Shown piece by piece: positions 57,901-64,000 of a stretch of DNA of 64,000 nt (positions are counted from its first letter, which is position 1; the number at the start of each line of letters is the position of its first letter). A model generated the notes under the pieces. That model did not search any database and had not been told where the DNA came from. It saw nothing but the letters and a program-made list of their open reading frames with translations. Position numbers and translations under genes: made by a program. This DNA comes from Owenia fusiformis (Eukaryota > Annelida > Polychaeta > Sabellida > Oweniidae): NCBI GenBank assembly GCA_903813345.2, contig CAIIXF020000001.1, positions 35,745,366 to 35,809,365 of the forward strand, in the 5' to 3' direction.

Positions 57901-58290
57901 ACATATGTATTATTGAGTTGCAGGCCAAATCGAAAATGAGCTGCCTTTTGTATCATCTATGATTTTCATTTTTAGATTAAATTATACCCTTCAGTATCGT
58001 AATAAAACAAAAAATATGCACCTTTTCAATGATTTCCCAGATCTTCAATGATATCATCATTTACAGGATTATTCAATCAGTATCTTTCTACGTCAGCGAT
58101 GGCATGATCCGAGGCTAGAATTCTCAGCCGATCTGGGAGAGTATCTCACTCTTGGAGCACAAAGTGTATCTTCAATGTGGATCCCAGCAATATTCTTCCC
58201 AAATGAAAAAGCTGCAAGTTTTCACGACATAACTGTCCCAAACAAAGTGATGAGAATATATCCTAATGGCACAGTGCAATATTCTGTCAG
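51880..58290 (+). CDS. Gene 3: 5' part of a glycine-receptor-like Cys-loop channel
   Basis: Four exons (51880-51977, 53817-53902, 57208-57275, 58067-58290) join to 158 codons plus two bases. They give a signal peptide, a helix with NYTNIETKLRPYHGG, then FGSINEVNMDYSISIFLRQR, FFPNEKAASFHDITVPNK and RIYPNGTVQYSVR. These are the first strands of the ligand domain of anion-selective pentameric channels (glycine/GluCl/GABA-A group). FLR in loop D carries the Phe-x-Arg that contacts agonist carboxylate in the glycine/glutamate members. Exons of 68 and 224 bp agree with the conserved gene structure of vertebrate glycine receptors. The Cys-loop and membrane exons are not found before 62.3 kb, so they lie beyond the window or are lost. 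The usual WxPDxFF reads WIPAIFF. Confidence 0.88.
53203..53792. mobile_element. Mariner-type MITE (CAGGGTGGTC family), copy 2
   Basis: TA-flanked. Begins CAGGGTGGTCAAAAAAAATG and ends with inverse TTTTTTTGACCACCCTG. Long inner inverted ends include CATTTTCCTCATATCTTCG. Similar to 27311-27868. The right end lies 24 bases before gene 3 exon 2. Confidence 0.9.
53817..53902 (+). CDS. Gene 3 exon 2: N-terminal helix of ligand domain
   Basis: An 86 bp exon after TTTCTAG. It encodes ...LAILSNYTNIETKLRPYHGG, the N-terminal helix and the RP motif typical of the family. NYT is a glycosylation sequon. A MITE ends 24 bases upstream of this acceptor. Confidence 0.88.
54575..56899. mobile_element. Foldback element in gene 3 intron 2
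   Basis: The left arm starts CCCATGCAGACGGATC and runs to about 55036. The right arm is split in two: its inner part is 55362-55509 and its outer part is 56583-56899, ending GATCTGTCTGCATGGG. Matching blocks include GAAATATCAAGACGTCGTGC/its inverse and CAGAATCAGATCTA/its inverse. The split is due to a MITE. Confidence 0.82.
55510..56580. mobile_element. Mariner-type MITE inserted in the foldback right arm
   Basis: Left end CAAGGGTTGTTCAAAAAGTT, right end inverse AACTTTTT-like GACTTTTCGAACGACCCTT, with TA on both sides. Removing it leaves ATTTATACATG, which matches the uninterrupted left arm (CATGTATAAAT) at 54867-54880. Confidence 0.85.
57208..57275 (+). CDS. Gene 3 exon 3: first beta strand
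   Basis: 68 bp, phase 1 in and phase 0 out. It encodes GRAVEIACQIYVAGFGSINE followed by VNM. The cysteine in strand beta-1 and the FGSI turn point to the glycine-receptor side of the family. Confidence 0.9.
57428..57751 (-). pseudogene. LINE 3' end, C-terminal zinc-binding region
   Basis: The minus strand reads LKVETGRFQGIPLHERLCMC, then GVEDEMHILTDCDLHTDARR. ETGRF...R.C..C.....EDE.H.L..C is the tail of reverse transcriptases in invertebrate and fish LINEs. Only the last part of the protein is present, consistent with 5' truncation. Confidence 0.8.
58067..58290 (+). CDS. Gene 3 exon 4: loop D to loop A region
   Basis: 224 bp, phase 0 in, phase 2 out. DYSISIFLRQRWHDPRLEF, then SSMWIPAIFFPNEKAASFHD and the YPNGTVQYSVR end. 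The strongest family signature in the window. Confidence 0.95.
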
Positions 58291-58616
58291 GTAAGTGCTT
58301 CTATTGCGAAGCATTCATTATATTCAACATTTAGATATTAAATACATTTTTCAAGAATGATACAAATAAAAGTTTGACAAACTTTGTTTTTCACTTAAGT
58401 TAAAAACAATCAAGAAACAAAACAAAAAACGTCGGTGATATTCTAATTTCGTGATAGAACATAAGCATTCATCCAAATAGGCATTTGACATTGAGACATT
58501 GTTACTTATCTTTAATTATTCATGTTACTATATTGGGGATCCAAATAATTTCACTAATGAAAAAGTTGGAGCAGCACAGTGATCAGCTCGCTATTATCAC
58601 ATCGGGATAGTCTGAG

Positions 58617-59100
58617 AACGGTTAAGTCAGATACCGTTGTCACAAATGGCGGACATAACTGTCGCTTCAACTGTTTAATCATCACCTGGTCCTCATTTCA
58701 TGAGATTTTATCATCGCTAATTCTGTGCATGTATTAAGCTCTTGTGATGATGTTTCATATGAAATCCCAATTTCGATCAAATGGGTCGTGAATCGCCACA
58801 ATATAGTGTCTTCGATATCGTCAACGACAACGGAATCTGAATTTGAGTAATTTAGAAAGACAACGGCATATGGTAATTACAGTGTCCGTTGTCCTGTATC
58901 TCATTTTGATCGGTTAAATTAAAGACTTTATTCCGATGGTAGAACATTATTAACTGTACAATGAGTATTAAGACACTTTGTTTGATTGTTGTTCCAAAGG
59001 AATTTAGTCTAGGTGCTCTATTAAACATGCAGTTCATGAAAATCTAATTGAAGCGACGGTATGTCCACCATTTGTGACAACGGTATCTGACTTTACCGTT
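58617..59100. mobile_element. 484 bp MITE with inverted ends of about 50 bp
   Basis: The left end AACGGTTAAGTCAGATACCG and the following TTGTCACAAATGG...GTCGCTTCAA return inverted at the right (GTATCTGACTTTACCGTT). No coding region. It lies downstream of gene 3 exon 4. Confidence 0.85.
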
Positions 59101-59414
59101 GTCAGGCTATTCCGGTGTGATTATAGCCATATCAATAAAAACACTAATTGTATGCAGCTCGGCATATCAGACAGGAAATACCATAATAGGATGTACATAT
59201 AATAGCGCAATTCTCTCAACACTCTTGTATCTACAGGTTATAAATATATGTATATATTCAACTATTTTAGATGTTAAGTAATTACAATTGTTTAAGCAAT
59301 TTTTCCTTGGCTGTGTCCATTTAGACATTACTAGCCAAATTTTTACATGATATCAATAGGCAAATTAAGCATTTATTAACTTCCTATGTGTGACATTCCC
59401 AGGAATGTTAGCTC

Positions 59415-59699
59415 CTATCGGTCGCTGACAGCCATCTCCAGATATTTACAGCTAAGCTGTAACAAGGAAAAGTTAGTTTCGGGGGGGGGGGGGTAGTATT
59501 TGGAGCCATAATATAGGAAAGTATTTATCTTACGGGTTTGATTCATGTCTTTAAAATGAAGTAAAGGGTAATCTTTGGACAATATTTCTATTAACTGATT
59601 GATGAATGTTTTAGTGAGATCACATCTAAATAGAAAGTATGTCTTAGTGTTTCTGACTCTTTTCCACAGGCGCAGATAGTAATTACAATTTATCAACAT
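59415..59699 (-). pseudogene. Possible LINE C-terminal fragment
   Basis: 94 codons, with FLFRCDLTKTFINQLIEILS and FKDMNQTRKINTFLYYG. Placement of C, F and the MN-x3-K motif resembles the extreme C-terminus of LINE reverse transcriptases. Weak evidence; a G run at about 59480 lies inside the frame (a Pro run). Confidence 0.4.
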
Positions 59700-60114
59700 T
59701 CTATTTGTTCTTCAACATGTTTTTTAATGGATTGGTAATCAGTATGAATGGAATACCCAAATGGTCTTGTAGTCTTGGATTGTGATTATGATTCCTGCAT
59801 TAGAGTGATAGAAATTGTTCCGGTAGCCTCCTACACGTTGGATCTAAGCTTGGGGTGTTTGGGGTTTCTTTTCTTTTTCCTGGTTGTTCTCTAAAGCTAT
59901 TTCATTGACGTGTTCCCTTTGACAGGTCTTAATTATTTCTCCTTGCATTTGAATATTACATCTCCTGTAAGACACGTAACGTGTTTGGATAAATGAATGA
60001 CTATCTACGCGAACTGAAATTCATTTATGAACAATGGCACTGTATCATATTAGAATAGTCATTATAAGTATGACTGTTGGCAAACACTAAAAACGAACAC
60101 CAAGACAGACAGCT

Positions 60115-60193
60115 GAGATATTAAAATACATTTTCCAAGAATGATACAAATAAAAGTTTGACAAAATTGCCATTAGTTTTTCACTTAAGTTAT
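60115..60193 (+). repeat. Direct copy of the sequence after gene 3 exon 4
   Basis: Matches 58333-58410: both have CAAGAATGATACAAATAAAA and GTTTGACAAA, then TTTTTCACTTAAGTTA. The copies are 1.78 kb apart, in the same orientation. Confidence 0.75.
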
Positions 60194-60241
60194 GCCATTC
60201 ATCAACAAAAACACCGATGACAGCAGTAAAATAAACAAATC

Positions 60242-60753
60242 GTCCCTCTAGTTTTAAAAGGTTCTATGTCCAATTGTACTATATTTGAGAAAATGGAGAA
60301 CAAACATTTAGGTTCCTCTATCTTTGTGATACAGTAAAGTAGAATGTTGACAAGAATGCTCATGCATTATATAGCCAAGAAGAATCATTCCTGATCAGGA
60401 TGGCAAGAAATGCCAATGTTTAAGGCAATTTTTAAAAAAAATGCTTTTGGAGATAGAACCTTTTGCATCTGTAACGCAACGATCGGTTCATTTGATGGAG
60501 ATAGAACGTTTCATTACCCTGGAATACAGTGTCCCTCTGTTACTACAAGGTCCTATGTCCACTTATATCATATTTGAGAAAACGCAAACCAAACATTGAG
60601 GTTCGTATATCATTGTAAAAACAGAATAAAAAGTCTTTAAGCCTCAATCAGTCAAGAAGAATTATTATTGTTCAGGATAGCAAGAAATACCAATGTTTTA
60701 GGCTATTTAAAAAATGATTTTGTAAAACCTTTTATTACCTGGGAATAAAGAGT
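60242..60753. repeat. Two-copy tandem repeat, 290 bp unit
   Basis: GTCCCTCT followed by AGGTTCTATGTCCA-type sequence occurs at 60242 and 60531. Later blocks (AAGAAGAAT..., AGCAAGAAAT.CCAATGTTT, TTACC.TGGGAATA) keep the same order. The second copy is shorter and diverged. Confidence 0.75.
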
Positions 60754-61760
60754 ATAGTCAATTCGATAAAGCTCTCTTTTAAGAAGAAAGTCACACTATT
60801 GTGAAGGGTAACCTCTTTTAACGAAATAGATGATTTATGAATAGCTTCATAAACTACAAGGAGTACAATTCAATAAATATTGAACCCAACAAATTTTTCA
60901 AAAAATAATTAAGTGATGTTTTATTATAAAAATAAATTGTATTTCAAAATAAACTATGACATGCATAAAAATTACATAAAAATAACAAGAGCTGTGATTT
61001 TTCTTTGACATTTTAAGAGTAAAAAGTGGTTAATGATAGATACATGGGAAAAGCAATTTTGTTATGCAAATGGTGAACTAATTGATGGAATTAATTGGGA
61101 TAACTTTAAGACCAAAATAGATTATAAAGGAACCAACTTCAATTAGAAAATAATTAATAGAATATTAACCTGTAAATGTAAACTGCTAATATTTGTAAAA
61201 CACATAGTTGTGAGTCTGGAATATTATCCAAGATAATTAATCAAAATTAAGAATTGCATATAATATCAATGAACACAAATGTATATTACATGTAGAACAT
61301 AGTATTTCAAGTAACAAAAAAGTTCTACACATTTAAGAAAAACATTTTCAGATTTTAGACTAACATGTCCCGTGATATTGCAAGATTTGGTCTTCCTGAA
61401 ACCTTCATGTTGTAAGTCAAATACTTTCAATTGAAAAAGATTTCCTGAACTTTTCCTTCGGTGGTTCAATTTGAAGTGAAAGTAATGTATTTCAAATACA
61501 GCATGTGAGCATTACAAAGAGCTGACAAATATTCTTTGATAAAATCCCTTGAAAATTGAAATTGGTAAGAAATACCTGAGATTTCTTTCAACAACAGGGA
61601 AAAATACATTTTCTCTGATTTTTCCCCTGACTGTAAGACCCTTGCATCAGAAATATTCCTTAGGCATGTTAGATAAAGTGAATCCTTCCAGGTTTTTCTG
61701 TTACGAACCAAGATTACTAATTCTAAGATTAAGTTTCTTCACATTACTTTATGTGTACTT
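60754..61760. other. No gene seen
   Basis: A+T-rich. I looked here for the next channel exon (Cys-loop) and did not find one. Confidence 0.5.
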
Positions 61761-62005
61761 CAGGGTGAGCCAAAAACGTCCATATTTTTATTGTAAAATT
61801 GTTCCATCAAATATTGTGGATTTCCATGTTAAATTCTCTCATCCAAACACCCCTGAGTTCTATTATTAATCATGCCATTTTCATGATGTTTTGGGAACAA
61901 TTGCACAATTGATTCCTATATCTCCAGCAAAAACATTTTTGATATGTAAGCCTTATTCAAACGTTCTTTCCCAATAAAAATATGGAGATTTTTTGGCTCA
62001 TTCTG
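61761..62005. mobile_element. Mariner-type MITE, 245 bp
   Basis: Begins CAGGGTGAGCCAAAAACGTC and ends with inverse GGCTCATTCTG before TA. Inner ends CATATTTTTATTG/CAATAAAAATATG match. The left TA has changed to TT. Confidence 0.82.
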
Positions 62006-62290
62006 TAGATGGTGTTTAAGTCAAATGAAAGATTACGAAATTTTATATGAAAGGTACATAATTTACCCATTAACATAATATCTGTATAAATTAAATCTAG
62101 TTTTATATCATTATACAAGATCTATCTAGCCTAGAGTACAAACGTAACATATGATTTCTATAAAAATACATAAACATTTTGGATGGCACATTATACTTGC
62201 AAAAAAGAATTACATATATAAAAAATATTTTGGGTTATGGCAATGACGATTTCACCAAATGTCATTTTTCCTAGCCTCTATTTTTGCAGA

Positions 62291-64000
62291 TTACTTTTGT
62301 TTGCATCTTTTACTCTTTGATTCTTTTCCTGATCCTTTTTCGTTTGTGTTCCCTTTTCTTGTAGTCTCCTGGGTTTCATTTTGTTTACACCTTTTACTCT
62401 TTGGTTCTTTGGCTGATCCTTTTCCACCTGCGTTCCTCTTTCTTGAAGTTTCCTGAGATTCCTTTTGTTTACACCTTTTACTCCTTTGTTCTTTGGCTGA
62501 TCCTTTTCCGTCTGCATTCATCTTTCTTAAAGTCTCCTGAGATTCATTTTGTTTACACCTTTTACTCCTTTGTTCTTTGGCCGATCCTTTTCCGTCTGCG
62601 TTCCTCTTTCTTAAAGTCTCCAGAGATTCCTTTTGTTTACAACTTTTACTTCTTCGTTCGTTTACAATTTTTGTTCTTTCTATTCTCTTTTTTCTTCTAG
62701 TGTCATCATATTCTACTTCCAGTTCCTTGACCAGTACTCTCTTCTTTTGTGTAATACATTTTGGTCCAGCAATCTCTGCCATTATCTCTTTATCCTCACC
62801 GCTCATGAACTTGAGCATATCATGTATATCATCTCGTTTCTCCTTTGTCACATGTGACTTGCAATTTAGCTTACTGACCTTTGGCCACTTTGCTTCTGCA
62901 TGTTTGGTTGGTGTATTTTGTTGTGATCTTTTTCTCGTAGGTCGATGCAGTGACACCTGCATAGGACTTTGATCAAATCCACAGCGATACTCCAGTGAGA
63001 ATGGAGCATTACTGCTGTAGGTTAATTGTTTAACCTTAGTGAATGGAACACTTCTGAAATCGAACTGCTCACTAGCTTTCTTGAAATCCTTAAAATCCTT
63101 CTGGTTTCATTTCATGAACATTGTAGGGCTTGGTCTCATGTGCTCCCTTAATGGTATCAACATATCCCTTTGGACTGAATATATCCTTTGGCTTGATCGA
63201 TCTCTCAATTATGCTATGCATGGCATCAACTTCCTGTATCTCACTGTGGCTGTGTTCCCCAAATTTCTGATTCACTGTAAATGGTGGTTTTCTGTCTGCA
63301 AAAGGAATCAACATGTCCTTAATGGCCATGCTCATGATTGAGTTTTTATTCTGTGCGACACAGGAGTCAGACCAAACATTTAAAGTGTCTACATCTGGTG
63401 TGTCAGTAACAAATGTTTTTATGGCATTGACTGCAGAACTCGCAATCTCATTGGCACCTCTTCCAGCCTCATTTTCATTCCATGTACAGCATGTGCCTGT
63501 CTTTTCATCCATGTATTGTGTGGAAAATGTCATGTTAAAGACACCAAGTTTTCTCTTATAGTAAAATGAACTAATATTGGCTTTTGGGCAGGTCAGCACA
63601 CTTTGTAGATCCATACAAATAGTTGCTTGCTTACTGCTGTTAATTTTTCTGTCCTTTTGTCGTTCTGCATGAGTTAGCTCTTTTTCTTTTCTATGTTTTT
63701 TATATTTATTCTCGAGGTCTTCATTTACTACATGTGGGTTCTTTTTCTCTATTTTATACTGCTCGCAGAGGTCACACAGGTCTTTTTTCGGCTTAAAAAA
63801 ACTTAAGTTGTATTCTTCGTTGAATACTTTTCTATATATGTTTTCTTTCACAGGCTCTTGACCCCTTTTAATCATACTTTCCTGATACAAGCGAAACATT
63901 TTTCTTACTGTCAGAGTACTGTCTAAGTACTTTCGCTTTGACTTACTGCGGCAGTAGTGAGACTCTACAACAGGAAAACTTTCGATATGTTTTCGAACAT
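62291..64000 (-). pseudogene. DDE-like transposase with frameshift and Lys-rich repeat tail
   Basis: Runs off the right edge. The minus strand, from the edge, reads HIESFPVVESHYCRSKSKRK, then KKDLCDLCEQYK (zinc-like CxxC), ICMDLQSVLTCPKANISSFY, WNENEAGRGANEIASS, VWSDSCVAQNKN and EIQEVDAMHSIIERS. The D in MDLQ, the D in SDSC and the E/D in EVDAMHSIIE suit a DDE triad. The same layout is known to me from an unclassified repetitive transposase family in hydroids, aphids and molluscs. At 63090 a T run is one base too long, which gives a stop. The sense frame then continues (DFKKASEQFDFRSVPFTKV...) to 62291. One base, perhaps even a sequencing error, separates this from a long intact protein. Confidence 0.75.
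62300..62650 (-). repeat. 84 bp coding tandem repeat in the transposase tail
   Basis: About four copies encode the 28-residue unit RSKRCKQNESQETLRKMNAD plus GKGSAKEQ. Plus-strand marks TTCTTTGGCTGATCCTTTTC recur every 84 bases. The tail is highly basic, as expected for nuclear or DNA-binding sequence. Confidence 0.88.

Noticed and set aside
62259-62972. Several plus-strand hydrophobic open frames (Phe/Leu/Ser-rich repeats)
   Set aside because: Antisense of the Lys-rich transposase tail; lysine codons read backwards give Phe/Leu.

Overview
The window looks like nuclear DNA of a marine invertebrate animal. It has spliced genes whose exons follow AG/GT boundaries, introns of 0.3-5 kb, strong A+T richness and very dense non-autonomous DNA transposons. 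The gene families (EGF, PAN/apple and C-type lectin receptors; a glycine/glutamate-type Cys-loop channel) and the repeat style fit a lophotrochozoan such as a mollusc or a relative. The phylum is an inference and is not proven by the sequence.

Three plus-strand genes are supported. Gene 1 (213-3129) is the 3' end of a single-pass membrane protein: two calcium-binding EGF exons, a transmembrane segment and a short tail. Gene 2 (30437-43600) is a near-complete membrane receptor with twelve exons. Its order is EGF-like fragment, PAN, C-type lectin domain (CTLD), PAN, EGF, CTLD, CTLD, Thr/Pro-rich stalk, transmembrane segment and short tail. All domain borders are phase 1, and the frame runs unbroken for 900 codons. 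Genes 1 and 2 share a juxtamembrane pattern (LD, exactly 12 residues, KNIKR), so they look like tandem relatives. Gene 3 (51880-58290) is the 5' part of a glycine-receptor-like ligand-gated channel: a signal peptide exon plus three ligand-domain exons of 86, 68 and 224 bp. Its later exons are not in the window.

Nearly everything else is repeats. From 0.36 to 9.7 kb there are TA-flanked Tc1/mariner-type MITEs, two copies of a GAACG-rich inverted-repeat element and a cluster of an AAAGC-rich element. From 10.2 to 12.2 kb there is an array of about 13 units full of AGGTCA/TGACCT half sites, bounded by short inverted repeats. From 12 to 20.5 kb there are foldback elements, a mariner relic, a transposase relic with a GSRVVG zinc-binding motif, and palindromes carrying CRE-like sites. 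A degraded element of about 4 kb (25.8-29.8 kb) holds a broken minus-strand gene of a repetitive family that is itself split by a MITE. Introns of gene 2 carry a four-level nest (32.6-36.9 kb). Introns of gene 3 carry a 2.3 kb foldback cut by a MITE, and LINE 3' ends. The right edge (62291 to the window end) holds a minus-strand DDE-like transposase with a one-base frameshift and a Lys-rich tandem-repeat tail.

The genes do not form an operon. The link I can support is the probable common origin of genes 1 and 2 as cell-surface receptors. Splice sites were assigned by eye from consensus and reading-frame continuity and need transcript evidence.
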